From: HyVt-477 sp965224605
Lineage (GTDB): Bacteria; Pseudomonadota; Gammaproteobacteria; Thiotrichales; Thiotrichaceae
Length of the DNA stretch: 64,000 nt
Assembly: GCA_965224605.1 (NCBI GenBank)
Contig: CBDCZP010000004.1
Location: forward strand, 62,001 to 126,000
Direction of reading: 5' to 3'
The notes below the pieces were generated by a model. The model was given only the letters and a program-made list of their open reading frames with translations, was not told where the DNA came from and ran no database searches. Below are positions 1 through 9,228 of the stretch, piece after piece (within the stretch, counting starts at the first letter, position 1; the number at the start of each line of letters is the position of its first letter). A program made the translations under genes and the position numbers.

Positions 1-49
1 ATAACTGCTATAACTATTGATTGTTTTAATAGCTATGAGAAATGAATAA

Positions 50-523
50 GTGCAGGATTCTAGTTTTGAGAAACCGCTGGTGATTCATCCGGCAAATTCT
101 TTCTCACTAAAGTTAATGGTGATCTTTTCACATCTACTGGCATTACTATTTGTTATTACTCTGTTGGATGTTTTCTGGATTATTAAGCTGGCGATAGCCG
201 CGATGATCCTTCTGTCTTCTATCTATTATTACCGATGGCACGTAAATAAAAGTCTCAACCAATCGGTGCTATCGGTTGTTCATCTGTTTCATCCACATAG
301 ACAGCTCTCTCAGAGCATGAAAAAAAGCTGGTCAATTAGTCTATTAAAACAAAAAGATTTAGCCGTGGATTTACTGCCTTCGAGTTTTGTAAATGTCTGG
401 TGGATCGTGCTTAACTTCAAAGACCAAAACAATCGTCGATATACGCTTATTCTGCCTTATGATTCAATAACACTTGAACAGCATCGGCAGCTACGAGTGA
501 GATTGAGAGTCACAGAAGCATAG
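50..523 (+). CDS. YgfX/CptA-like small membrane protein
   Basis: A 157-residue protein starting at GTG. Two adjacent hydrophobic helices lie at about residues 22-62, followed by a soluble C-terminal half with the aromatic stretch VNVWWIVLNF. Size, a TM pair near the N-terminus and a basic C-terminal half match the YgfX (CptA, DUF1434-type) inner-membrane family, which in gammaproteobacteria is usually encoded just after the small flavinylation factor SdhE. Only 49 bases lie upstream in the window, so the expected sdhE neighbour cannot be verified. The family call is from overall pattern, not from a catalytic motif. Confidence 0.6.
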   Translation: MQDSSFEKPLVIHPANSFSLKLMVIFSHLLALLFVITLLDVFWIIKLAIAAMILLSSIYYYRWHVNKSLNQSVLSVVHLFHPHRQLSQSMKKSWSISLLKQKDLAVDLLPSSFVNVWWIVLNFKDQNNRRYTLILPYDSITLEQHRQLRVRLRVTEA

Positions 524-574
524 CTTTCCCCAATGATTACCATGCCTAAGCTGCTATTAAATTGTGAATGAGAG

Positions 575-598
575 CGTCGATAGAAGAATCTATCGACG
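575..598. terminator. stem-loop between convergent genes
   Basis: A perfect 10-bp inverted repeat (CGTCGATAGA, AGAA loop, TCTATCGACG) sits between the end of the YgfX-like gene and the end of the oppositely transcribed outer-membrane protein gene. No strong T-run follows on either strand, so it is a plausible but weak bidirectional terminator. Confidence 0.5.
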
Positions 599-626
599 TT
601 AGCTTGGAGTTGTTGTGGTCTAAGTT

Positions 627-1226
627 CTACAAGGTTCTATAGGTAAAGCCAAGCGAGAGCATGTCAACATCGGAGGTTTCATTGGATTTAGTTTCAATAT
701 CGTTGAAACGTTCCCATTCGCCACGTAAAGACATATTGCCATTCATTTTATAGTCAATACCTGCACCGAACATGACATCAAAAGCACTACGTTGACCATC
801 ATCATTTTTAGCTTCCCAGCGGAATAATCCAGCCTTGCCAAATAATCCAATCTGATCATTGAGAGGCATTTTGCCTATAGCGGCTAATTCGAAACCCGAA
901 ATATCAGTTTTCTTCGTATTAGATTTCATTCCGCCTAACGAATTGTATCCCACTTCAAAAGCAATACGCTCACTGAAATCGTAGCCAGCAAACACTTTCC
1001 ATCCCATGTCTGAATCGTCACAATTCGTTAATCCATCACAGAAAGAATCGTCCGAAGACAAACCCAGGCTACCGCCTACATAAACCGGATTTGTAGATTG
1101 CACACCACCACTATTTGCACTAAAAGGGTTGGTAAAAGACAGTGGATCGGCACTACTTCCAGCACTTAAAGACGATGCAGAAACGAAAAGCACAGAAGCC
1201 ATCGCTGCATGTTGAACAAGTTTCAT
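627..1226 (-). CDS. outer-membrane beta-barrel protein
   Basis: A 199-residue protein with an N-terminal signal peptide (hydrophobic run MASVLFVSASSLSA). The rest alternates short Gly/aromatic strands (VGGSLGLSS, GWKVFAGYDF, IAFEVGYNSLGG, DVMFGAGIDYKM) and ends in LSLGFTYRTL. The terminal strand pattern and the internal FGAGIDY motif are typical of the OmpA-like/porin-family 8-strand barrel domain. A C-terminal peptidoglycan-binding domain is absent. It is transcribed divergently from rhlB and convergently with the YgfX-like gene. The specific role is unknown. Confidence 0.8.
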   Translation of the reverse strand: MKLVQHAAMASVLFVSASSLSAGSSADPLSFTNPFSANSGGVQSTNPVYVGGSLGLSSDDSFCDGLTNCDDSDMGWKVFAGYDFSERIAFEVGYNSLGGMKSNTKKTDISGFELAAIGKMPLNDQIGLFGKAGLFRWEAKNDDGQRSAFDVMFGAGIDYKMNGNMSLRGEWERFNDIETKSNETSDVDMLSLGFTYRTL

Positions 1227-1377
1227 TTGTTTTACCTATTTATTATTTTTGTTTTAGAGGTGAAGACATTATTAGAGGCGAAGACATTATATGAATAAAT
1301 AATGGTTTTATAAAGAAAATCAGGATAAAAGGCTACAGGCTTATGGAATAGGGCATGGATGTGATATTCTGCTGCGC

Positions 1378-2655
1378 ATGAATAATGATCATCTAACCAC
1401 CACACGCTTTTCTGATTTACCCCTTGCTCCACAAATTCAAACTTCTTTAGACGAAGCCGGCTTTGAATTTTGCACACCTGTACAAGAGGAAACACTGAAG
1501 CACTCACTTCAAGGCAAAGACGTAACGGGTCAAGCACAAACAGGAACGGGTAAAACCGGCGCTTTTCTACTCGCAGTATTTCAAAAATTGCTTAAAGAAA
1601 GAGAGGCAGTGCCTGCCAAGCCAGGAAATATACGTTGCCTGATTATTGCACCTACTCGTGAATTAGCCATCCAGATTGCCAACGATGCAAACACACTAGG
1701 GAAAAACACAGGCCTAAAAACAGCATTAGTCTATGGCGGCACTGCTTATGAACAACAACGCAGGCAGTTTGATCATGACGTTGATATTCTGGTAGGAACA
1801 CCAGGTCGATTGATTGATTATTTCAAACAAAAACTTTATACACTAAGGTACATCCAGGCACTAGTATTAGATGAAGCCGATCGTATGTTTGATCTGGGGT
1901 TCATCGACGATATTCGTTTTCTGATGCGACGTATGCCAGCTCCGGAAAAACGCTTGAATATGTTGTTTTCTGCAACGCTCTCTCAACGAGTGTTAGAACT
2001 AGCCTATGATCACATGAATAACCCTGTAAAAGTCGAAATTCTAGGAGAAACAATCAGCGCTCGTAATATTGAACAGAGCGTTTATTACCCAGGCAATCAT
2101 GAAAAAATCCCCTTGCTAGTTGGGATTTTACAACGCGACCGACCTTTTCGTACCATTATTTTTGTAAACACCAAACGGAATGCAGAAAACATTGAATCTT
2201 TTCTAAAGGGAAATGACATAAAAGCCGCGATGATTTCCGGAGATGTTAGACAAACTAAACGCCAGCGCTTATTAATAGAATTTGAAGAAGGGAAGTATTC
2301 TGCTTTAATAGCAACCGATGTGGCAGCCCGTGGATTGCATATTCCAGACGTTACCCACGTCATCAACTTTGACCTACCTCAAATGAAAGAAGACTACGTG
2401 CACCGTATAGGTCGTACAGCCCGTGCTGGAGCATCTGGTGAAGCCATTAGTTTCGCCTGTGAAGATACCGCACGCTTTCTCCCGCAGATAGAATCCTACA
2501 TTGAAATGAAGCTACCGATGGAATCCATCACAGCTGATTTATTGCCAGAACTTAAGAAACCCATCAGAAAGCCCCGTAAAAAATCAAACTTCAAGGGAAA
2601 AGGTAGACACCAACCCAATCGCAACAATAACCAAAAGAAGCATTACAAAGCCTAG
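1378..2655 (+). CDS. rhlB: ATP-dependent RNA helicase RhlB
   Basis: A 425-residue DEAD-box helicase. In order: Q-motif region (FSDLPLAPQIQTSL...TPVQ), Walker A AQTGTGKT, PTRELAIQ, GTPGRLID, DEAD (VLDEADRMFD), SAT (FSATLSQRV), then the second RecA domain with IIFVNTKRNAE, TDVAARGLHI and HRIGRTARAG. The C-terminal tail of about 40 residues is very basic (KPRKKSNFKGKGRHQPNR), as expected for an RNA-binding extension. The N-terminal sequence resembles RhlB, which unwinds RNA in the degradosome and assists mRNA decay. The reading frame is intact. Confidence 0.9.
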   Translation: MNNDHLTTTRFSDLPLAPQIQTSLDEAGFEFCTPVQEETLKHSLQGKDVTGQAQTGTGKTGAFLLAVFQKLLKEREAVPAKPGNIRCLIIAPTRELAIQIANDANTLGKNTGLKTALVYGGTAYEQQRRQFDHDVDILVGTPGRLIDYFKQKLYTLRYIQALVLDEADRMFDLGFIDDIRFLMRRMPAPEKRLNMLFSATLSQRVLELAYDHMNNPVKVEILGETISARNIEQSVYYPGNHEKIPLLVGILQRDRPFRTIIFVNTKRNAENIESFLKGNDIKAAMISGDVRQTKRQRLLIEFEEGKYSALIATDVAARGLHIPDVTHVINFDLPQMKEDYVHRIGRTARAGASGEAISFACEDTARFLPQIESYIEMKLPMESITADLLPELKKPIRKPRKKSNFKGKGRHQPNRNNNQKKHYKA

Positions 2656-2778
2656 ACAAAAGACATAATCAGTCATAGCTGAAAAATACTTAAAATAGTA
2701 CTGGAACATCGGCACACTTTTTATTATCCTACGCGCTCCCTGAACTGAGACACGTCTAGGGACACAATTAGAACAAAT

Positions 2779-2868
2779 GGAGAGGTGACTGAGTGGCCGA
2801 AAGTACCGGTTTTGAAAACCGGCGACGGGTTAAACCGTCCCAGGGTTCGAATCCCTGCCTCTCCGCCA
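2779..2868 (+). tRNA. tRNA-Ser (TGA)
   Basis: A 90-nt class II tRNA with acceptor stem GGAGAGG/CCTCTCC, encoded CCA, long variable arm, and an anticodon stem CCGGT/ACCGG enclosing loop TTTGAAA (anticodon TGA). The T-arm reads GGGTTCGAATCCC. The gene is immediately followed by integrase remnants, so it is the probable attachment site of the decayed element downstream. I could not find a second copy of the tRNA 3' end in the window. Confidence 0.97.
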
Positions 2869-2959
2869 TTATTAAATATCAGGGCATCAAGTTATGCCCT
2901 GATACCCATCTAAAACAACACTCTAAAGATTCAATAGATAACTCGGCATCAAATAAAAT

Positions 2960-2999
2960 GCTGGTACATCAATTCTAAAAGCTGGTATAAATGCTGGTA
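2960..2999 (+). repeat. three GCTGGTA direct repeats before integrase
   Basis: GCTGGTA occurs at 2960-2966, 2981-2987 and 2993-2999, between the tRNA-Ser gene and the integrase body, and the same word recurs inside the integrase near 3270. Clustered direct repeats beside att are typical of integrase arm-type sites. This assignment is inference from position only. Confidence 0.3.
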
Positions 3000-4268
3000 T
3001 CCGAAATAAGAAAACGGGCGTACCAGCAAATGACTAGTTACAAAACCAATAAGTTAAGCGATCCTGAGTGCCGTAGCGCAAAACCTAAAGGTAAGCTGTA
3101 TAAGCTTGCAGATGGCGGTGGTTTGCATCTTAACGTATTAACATCAGGTTCTAAGGTGTGGCGATACAGCTACAGAATTCACAACAAACAGAAAACCTAT
3201 ACGATAGGCAATTATCCAGATACCAGCTTATCAGTAGCCCGTACCAGCAGAGATAGTGCAAAAAAGCTGGTACATGCTGGTATTGATCCTTCACAACAGA
3301 AACAAATATCTAAACGTCAAATAGCAGAAAACTCTTTTCAGGGTGTCGCTGAAACATGGCTGGCACAAATGAAAGGCGAATGGTCTGATACTCACTACAC
3401 AAGATTAAACAGTTATCTATCCCGTGATGCTTATCCATTGATAGGAAATAGGGCGGTTGATGAAATAGAAGCACCTGAGATTATCCCTGTAATTATGGCG
3501 GTGGCTAGCCGTGGAGCTGTTGATTCGGCTAAACGTATCAAGGGAATGGTTCAGCAAGTATTCGATTATGCTTTAGTGCATGGCAAGGTTAAACGTAATC
3601 CAGCAAGAGATATTAATCTTACTATGCTGTTACCCAAGACGTTAAAGCGACACTATGCGACTATTACAGAACCACAAGAGCTAGGTAGGCTATTACGCTC
3701 AATAGATGACTATAAAGGCGGTATTGTTGTAAAGAGTGCATTACAAATTGCACCATATGCTTATGGCTAGACCTTCTGAAATATCTAATGGGGAGTGGGC
3801 AGAGATAGATTTTGATACATCTACTTGGACTATTCCGGCGAAGAGAAGAAAGTTACCAATGCACATCAAGAAAGCCAATAGAGAACAGGACAGCCACATC
3901 ATACCCTTATGCCCTCAAGCTCTGGCAATACTGGAAAACTTGAAACAGTACACGGGTAGGGGTGTTTATATCTTTCCTTCTGCAAGGGGCAATGTCTAAT
4001 AATGCCTTGCGTACAGGTCTAAGGACTATGGGTTATTCAAATGATCAGATAACAGCACATGGCTTTAGAGGTGTAGCCAGCACGCTTTTAAATGAGCAAG
4101 GTTTCAGGACAAAGGTTATAGAGGCTCAACTATCGCATAAGCTCAAGAGTGCCGTTGAAGGTGCTTACAATCATGCACGAAAGACGGGATATGCTTATTC
4201 AGTGGGGTAATTATTTAGATAACCTGAAACATAGGGCTGATGTGATACCGATAAAACGTAAAGCCTGA
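2991..4268 (+). pseudogene. P4-type tyrosine integrase, frameshifted
   Basis: A site-specific tyrosine recombinase of the P4/DUF4102 class, broken into at least four frames. The N-terminal piece begins MTSYKTNKLSDPECRSAKPK (best start ATG 3030) and contains KLYKLADGGGLHL and the core-binding region up to about 3755. The next frame (about 3750-3985) has ARPSEISNGEWAEIDFD and HIIPLCPQA. The third (about 3985-4195) has the catalytic HGFRG and the LSHK region. The last piece, QWGNYLDNLKHRAD, ends at 4268. Frameshifts lie near 3750, 3985 and 4190. It sits directly behind tRNA-Ser, the usual target of this family. It is non-functional as read. Confidence 0.88.
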
Positions 4269-4293
4269 ATAATTGGTAGTAAAGTAAAATATA

Positions 4294-4326
4294 AGAGCCT
4301 TCACATGACACTGAGGGCTTTTTTTT
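4294..4326 (+). terminator. rho-independent terminator
   Basis: A stem AGCCTTCA / TGAGGGCT (with one G-U pair) is followed by a run of eight T, 26 bases after the last integrase stop. It is a clear intrinsic terminator for plus-strand transcription. Confidence 0.75.
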
Positions 4327-4486
4327 GCATGCAAGAAAATAAAGTTTAAAAAACACAGGCCGACACTGTACTAGCCAGAGGCCTTATCATTCTTCACTTA
4401 CCCGCAAGGGCTTTACTTATCGCTTAGATATTTAATGGTGATCAACACTTACCAAACTAATTTACAAATGATAATGAGGAACTAAT

Positions 4487-5349
4487 ATGAGCAAGCTGAC
4501 ATGGCAACTAAAAAACTTACTTCGACACAATAGAGACGGAGGAAGGGCAACCCAAAAAACTAGACAAGAAACCCTGGTGCTGACATCAAAACAGCTAAAC
4601 GATCTTGGGTTTGTGCAGATGAAAGTAATAGGATTAAAAACTAAACACATCACCCGATTAACAGAAAAATGGAAAACAGATGGACTAGCCACAGGCACGA
4701 TAAAGAACCGTATGGCGCATATCCGCTGGTGGGCAGAAAAGACCAATAGAAGCCATCTAATCCCTACCAATGACGAATTAGGCATAGATAAAAGAATCTA
4801 TGTAACCAATGAAAGCAAAGCCGTACAACTAACACCAGGGCACCTGGAGCAAGTAAGTGACCCATACATAAAATACAGCCTACAGCTACAAGCCCAATTT
4901 GGACTAAGGAGAGAAGAATCCATCAAGTTCAACGCCCACTACGCAGACAAGGGAGACAAAATAATCCTCAAAGCAGGTTGGTGTAAAGGTGGTAGAAGTA
5001 GAGAAATACCCATAGTATCCAATGAACAAAGAAACTTGGTTGACCAGATAAAGCGTGAATGTGGTAATTCAGCACTAATCCACCTCATCTACAATACAAA
5101 CATCAGAAAGACCTTTACAAGAACACCATACCCAAAATAGGACTAGGAAAAGGACATGGTCTACGCCACAACTACGCCCAAATCAGATATAAAGAGCTAT
5201 CAGGCAACGAATGCCCAGCAAAAGGAGGAAGGCATCAAAGAGGGATGAACAAAGAAGAGCGCGAGTATGATCGACAAATACGTTTACAAATTTCAGAAGA
5301 GCTAGGTCATAGCAGGGAGCAGATTACTTCAGTTTACTTGGGTAGCTGA
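4487..5349 (+). pseudogene. integrase-domain recombinase, one frameshift
   Basis: The first 217 codons encode a phage-integrase-like protein: N-terminal SAM-like helices, then LQAQFGLRREESIKF (catalytic Arg region) and WCKGGRSREIPI. The frame stops at 5140, but the C-terminal half resumes in another frame: GKGHGLRHNYAQIRYKELSG (the HxLRH box) followed by ISEELGHSREQITSVYLGS, ending at 5349. The second catalytic region and the final Tyr are therefore present but out of frame, with the indel near 5120-5140. It belongs with the remnants behind tRNA-Ser and probably comes from the same or a nested element. Confidence 0.8.
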
Positions 5350-5356
5350 CAAGAAA

Positions 5357-5769
5357 CTATAGATCACTTAACACTAAAGTAAGTGGTGAATGTAGTTTTA
5401 CCGCTCGAAAGTCACGCTCATCAACGGTAAGAACATCAAAAACATTCAGCTCTTCAGCAGTAGACATAACAATAGTGTCGGCTAAGCCCAATTCTAAGTC
5501 TCGATATTGACCTATCAGATGATGACAACGATGAAGAGTAGCAGTTGTTAGTGGTCGTAAATGAAAGACACCGCTTGAAGGTCAGTAATAAAATCTAACT
5601 CAGCATCAACACCTAACAGTTTTAAAAGGAGATAATCAATTTCAGCCAGAATGCCTTCAGGAATGATAATTTGACCTGAGTGTTTGTTAATAATCTCTTG
5701 AACCTTATGATGATACTGATCGCTACCATCATAAAAGGCATAAATCGCTCCAGTATCAGCTATCAGCAT
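5357..5769 (-). pseudogene. PIN-domain toxin, frameshifted
   Basis: The N-terminal part starts MLIADTGAIYAFYDGSDQYH, with the first acidic PIN residue in ADTGA and a later IIPEGILAEIDYLL. The frame stops at 5548 right after DLQAV. The C-terminal half continues in another frame with GLADTIVMSTAEELNVFDVL and TVDERDFRAVK, which holds the remaining PIN acidic residues. One indel near 5565-5575 separates the halves. The start overlaps the end of the upstream small gene by 14 bp, a typical antitoxin-toxin arrangement. Confidence 0.75.
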
Positions 5770-6025
5770 GGGTTCTTCTTTTCTCAACAGCTTCTATTTT
5801 TTCTCTGAAAAGAAGATCTTTCGCATTGACAGACACATCAGACCGACCACTATAATAGATACGTCCTACGGGCTTAGGTGTTGATTTAACCTCTGTATCT
5901 ACAGAGTTATCATCAAGTGAAATTTTCTCATCACTAGCAAGTTTAGACACAAGAATATGCACCAACCTGAGCTTGTCAGCATGGGGGAGTGTTTCAACTA
6001 AAGGCATAATTTCTGTAATAGACAT
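5756..6025 (-). CDS. putative antitoxin partner of the PIN pseudogene
   Basis: An 89-residue protein with a helical N-terminus (SITEIMPLVETLPHADKLRL) and a charged, probably disordered C-terminus. It overlaps the start of the broken PIN toxin. Size and placement suggest an antitoxin; I do not recognise a named DNA-binding fold. About 300 bases upstream (6026-6323) hold no gene or structure I can support. Confidence 0.55.
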   Translation of the reverse strand: MSITEIMPLVETLPHADKLRLVHILVSKLASDEKISLDDNSVDTEVKSTPKPVGRIYYSGRSDVSVNAKDLLFREKIEAVEKRRTHADS

Positions 6026-6323
6026 ACTTAACCCGTCAATAAATAACTAGTGTTAGTAATATAATACTAGCACACATCATTAATAATAATGTGCTCTGTC
6101 TTACGAGATACAAGGATAACGTGACACTTGGATCTATGGTTAAGCCATGATCATAATTAATCAACAAACTATTCCCTGAAGTAATTCATGAAGAAAAGAA
6201 AGTTTGCCATCATTAACGGTGGTATTTGTAAAAATAAAAGAAAGCCTGATCATGGTCGGAAATTGTACTTAACATTAGATTAGACTTAGACAGATGTATA
6301 ATTAGGTCTGACTCTATGACATT

Positions 6324-6911
6324 TCACAACTTTGCTTTGGGCGGTACGTATCTAACCCAAGGATAATCTTCGTCTTCTTTTACTTTCATCCATAGTAGGT
6401 CAGCTGAGTTTCTCCATGCATCTAGGATAATAGCTTCTTGAATGCTTTGTCCTTTTGCCCTTATGCTAGGTACATTGTGTTCAAGGTATTTCCCCTGAAA
6501 GGCCATCATGCGTTCTAATACTAGTGTTTTATAGGGTCTATTTAAGTGTACCATTAAGTCTTGTGCGAAATGATAACAGTGGCCTTTTTTTCTTACCCCT
6601 GCATTCACCATTTGGTTATGGTAATTGGGTGGGGTCATGAGTTGGTATTCATTGGCTAATATTTTTGGGTAAAGTACGGCTTCATAGGCGACAAGATTTG
6701 CTTCCGCCTCGTCTACGTCGGGAGATAGATTCTTAATGGCTCTGGCGAGTTCATGAATTTTATTTTTATCGGCTGAAGTAATGGATTGATACTTTGTGTG
6801 GCGGTTTTCGTCGACGGAGATACCATCAAAATGGATAGGTGGTGAAATATACATACAACCTGATAAAGTTAGTGCGCAAAGACTAATGATGACAGAAGTT
6901 GTAATTTTCAT
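6324..6911 (-). CDS. lipoprotein with transglutaminase-like Cys-His-Asp pattern
   Basis: A 195-residue protein with a lipoprotein signal peptide (SLCALTLSGC, lipobox LSGC, Cys at about residue 19). The mature part has a possible papain/transglutaminase-like triad in order: Cys in RKKGHCYHFAQDL, His in LEHNVPSIR and Asp in IILDAWRN. This pattern is common in predicted periplasmic transglutaminase-like lipoproteins. The substrate is unknown. It is a single gene with no operon partner. Confidence 0.65.
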   Translation of the reverse strand: MKITTSVIISLCALTLSGCMYISPPIHFDGISVDENRHTKYQSITSADKNKIHELARAIKNLSPDVDEAEANLVAYEAVLYPKILANEYQLMTPPNYHNQMVNAGVRKKGHCYHFAQDLMVHLNRPYKTLVLERMMAFQGKYLEHNVPSIRAKGQSIQEAIILDAWRNSADLLWMKVKEDEDYPWVRYVPPKAKL

Positions 6912-7087
6912 AATAATTTTTAATACGGTTAAGAGTATAATTAAGAATAGGATTAAGTTCTTTATTCCAATGTGTGATATTGGGTCTAGGATAGCTTTTT
7001 TTCAGGATAATAAAAGATATAAGTTGTTTATTTAATCATGAGGGACACCATATGACATTTAACTTGAGTAATGTGTAAACCGTTAGT

Positions 7088-8197
7088 ATGAATAAAATAT
7101 ATTGTTTCGGCTTTTTATTTTTCTCAAAAAACACCATTAGACGGTTTTTTGCGGATGAAAAAGCGACTCTGGTTTTTGTCCGTTCGGCAACTATGGCTAT
7201 CAACAAAGGTTTTGATCATAGTTCCGGCATTGCTTCATGGGGGAAACGTGGCGAGCAACAGGCGTTGTTGTTGTCAGCACAGTTTGGCGTGCCTGTCTGG
7301 CGTGTTGAAGATGGATTTATACGTTCCTCAGGTCTGGGTTCTGATTATTCTCCCCCAGCTTCTTTGGTCATTGATAAACAGGGTATTTATTATGACCCTT
7401 CGAAAGCTAGTGAGCTCGAGTCTATTTTGCAGTCCGGTACTTTTGATGAAGATTTATTGATTCGTGCGCAGCGCATTAGGCAGTTATTGGTTGAGCAATC
7501 TATTAGCAAATATAACCTGGGTTCATCACTTGATGACAATTTAAAACAGTCTATAAAAGGCAAAACAGTGGTGTTGATTCCTGGTCAGGTTGAGGACGAT
7601 GCATCGATACAAAAGGGCACGGTCGATATTAAGACTAATACGGATTTAATCAAAAAAGTTAGTCACTTATGTAAAGAACGTAAAAATTACAAAGAACGTA
7701 AAGATGTCTTTGTGATTTATAAGCCTCATCCGGATGTGGTAAGTGGTAATCGTATCGGTCATGTTGACACTGAAGTGACTCAGCAATACTGTGATGCCGT
7801 TTTGGATGATGTGAGCATCACGGACTGTCTGGCGATTGCTAATGAGGTGCACACCATGACGTCACTCGTGGGAATGGAAGCCCTCATGAGGGGCTGCAAG
7901 GTGTTTTGTTATGGTCTGCCTTTTTATGCGTGCTGGGGTTTGACTGAGGATCAATACCCGCTGGCACGGCGCACCCGTCGTTTGAGCTTGGCGGAGTTGC
8001 TCGCTGGGACTTATATTCTTTATCCACGCTATATGGATTGGGAGAACAACCGTCTTTGTACGGCTGAATGTGCGATAAAACAAATGGGTGAAAAGATTCA
8101 ACAGCAAGGAGGCAAGCAGTTGAATAAAGTCAGTCGAGTACGTAGACAATTACGTAAATTGGTGAATATGGGGCGAGGTGTTTTACAATCTCTTTAG
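7088..8197 (+). CDS. KpsC/WcbA-type capsule glycosyltransferase domain protein
   Basis: A 369-residue single-module protein of the capsular polysaccharide synthesis family (PF05159; retaining beta-Kdo transferase type). Recognisable segments are WGKRGE near residue 51, VWRVEDGFIRSSGLGSDY (the DGF-S-G motif), VLIPGQVEDDASI, the KPHPDV box and SLVGMEALMRGCKVFCYG near the nucleotide-sugar site. Full KpsC has two such modules and this protein has one. No other capsule genes are nearby, so it may act on LPS or another surface glycan. The motifs are visible; the exact product is inferred. Confidence 0.75.
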   Translation: MNKIYCFGFLFFSKNTIRRFFADEKATLVFVRSATMAINKGFDHSSGIASWGKRGEQQALLLSAQFGVPVWRVEDGFIRSSGLGSDYSPPASLVIDKQGIYYDPSKASELESILQSGTFDEDLLIRAQRIRQLLVEQSISKYNLGSSLDDNLKQSIKGKTVVLIPGQVEDDASIQKGTVDIKTNTDLIKKVSHLCKERKNYKERKDVFVIYKPHPDVVSGNRIGHVDTEVTQQYCDAVLDDVSITDCLAIANEVHTMTSLVGMEALMRGCKVFCYGLPFYACWGLTEDQYPLARRTRRLSLAELLAGTYILYPRYMDWENNRLCTAECAIKQMGEKIQQQGGKQLNKVSRVRRQLRKLVNMGRGVLQSL

Positions 8198-8214
8198 GAA
8201 CCTTTGAGGTTCCT
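8196..8214. terminator. short hairpin between convergent genes
   Basis: AGGAACC / GGTTCCT, a perfect 7-bp stem with a 5-base loop followed by TTT, overlaps the stop of the glycosyltransferase gene and abuts the stop of the AraC-type gene. It can serve both strands. Confidence 0.55.
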
Positions 8215-9228
8215 TTAGCTCTGCATTTTACGAAACTGCCCGGGAGCCATGGCTTCAATCTGCTTAAAGGCCGCATAAAAATTAGACTGTGAGGTGAATC
8301 CAACCTCAAGCCCTATCGAAAGTACCGAAGCTTTGGGTTCTTCGATTAACAGTCTTTTGGCTTCATTAATTCTATATTCACGTAAATATTGGGAAAAGCC
8401 TTTTCCTAAGCGTGTATTAATCAATTCAGAGAGTTGATGAGGCGATATGTTGACGCTTTCTGCAAGTGTGTTCAAATGCAAGTTTTCGTTATTATAGAGC
8501 TTATCCTCAAGCATTAACTTCTCTAGTTTATTCAGTACACTGTCGGTATCAATATTTTCCAGCGTCGAGGCAATATAAGAGGCTTGAGCTGCTTCGGAGA
8601 CCTCTGTTGTTAAACCGGGTGATCTTAATAAAATCAGATCGGTCACAAAGAATGCCAAACCTAGATTAATCGCATAGTAGGCATAGAATATTTCTTTCGT
8701 GAGTACTGGAACGAATAGCCCAAGTATCAAGACGGTAATAGCAATAACAAACATCACCGCAAGTGCGAGGATTTCCTGTTTAAAGCGACTGCGTTGATCG
8801 CGGAGTTGATAGAGTGTGTAAGCAAGCCAAATGACATAGCCACCACCGATGATAAAGGAGGTTGGTTGTGCTATTTCGTAGGCAATAAACGGAGCGATGA
8901 TAATGGGTACGAAATGTAACCATTGAATCGGAGAGTAATGACTCTTGGCTTTTAATAAATCTTTGCTAAAGAAATAAAATGAGGGCGCCACGGTAAACAG
9001 GCAGAGATTGTATAAAACAGGATGGAGAAATTCACCGCTAAGCTGAGCAGGGTGCAGAAAGTGGTAATGGACTATTTGCAACCCTGTCAGACTGGTAAGG
9101 AGCGCGATTCCTGCTAATCGAGGTAGCCATTTATGTTGGTATTCCGAGCAACTAAAATGAGTGATCAGTAGCAATAATGCACTGAAAACAGAAAAACCGA
9201 TTAAGAGTGTTGCCAGAGTTTGAATCAT
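8215..9228 (-). CDS. AraC-family regulator with membrane N-terminus
   Basis: A 337-residue protein. The N-terminal two thirds contain about seven hydrophobic helices. The C-terminal 100 residues are an AraC double helix-turn-helix: LAESVNISPHQLSELINTRL, then YLREYRINEAKRLL and IGLEVGFTSQSNFYAAFKQI. Proteins of this layout are membrane-bound transcription factors thought to sense an envelope or extracellular signal. It overlaps the start/stop of murI (shared base at 9228), so the two are probably cotranscribed. The signal and targets are unknown. Confidence 0.82.
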   Translation of the reverse strand: MIQTLATLLIGFSVFSALLLLITHFSCSEYQHKWLPRLAGIALLTSLTGLQIVHYHFLHPAQLSGEFLHPVLYNLCLFTVAPSFYFFSKDLLKAKSHYSPIQWLHFVPIIIAPFIAYEIAQPTSFIIGGGYVIWLAYTLYQLRDQRSRFKQEILALAVMFVIAITVLILGLFVPVLTKEIFYAYYAINLGLAFFVTDLILLRSPGLTTEVSEAAQASYIASTLENIDTDSVLNKLEKLMLEDKLYNNENLHLNTLAESVNISPHQLSELINTRLGKGFSQYLREYRINEAKRLLIEEPKASVLSIGLEVGFTSQSNFYAAFKQIEAMAPGQFRKMQS

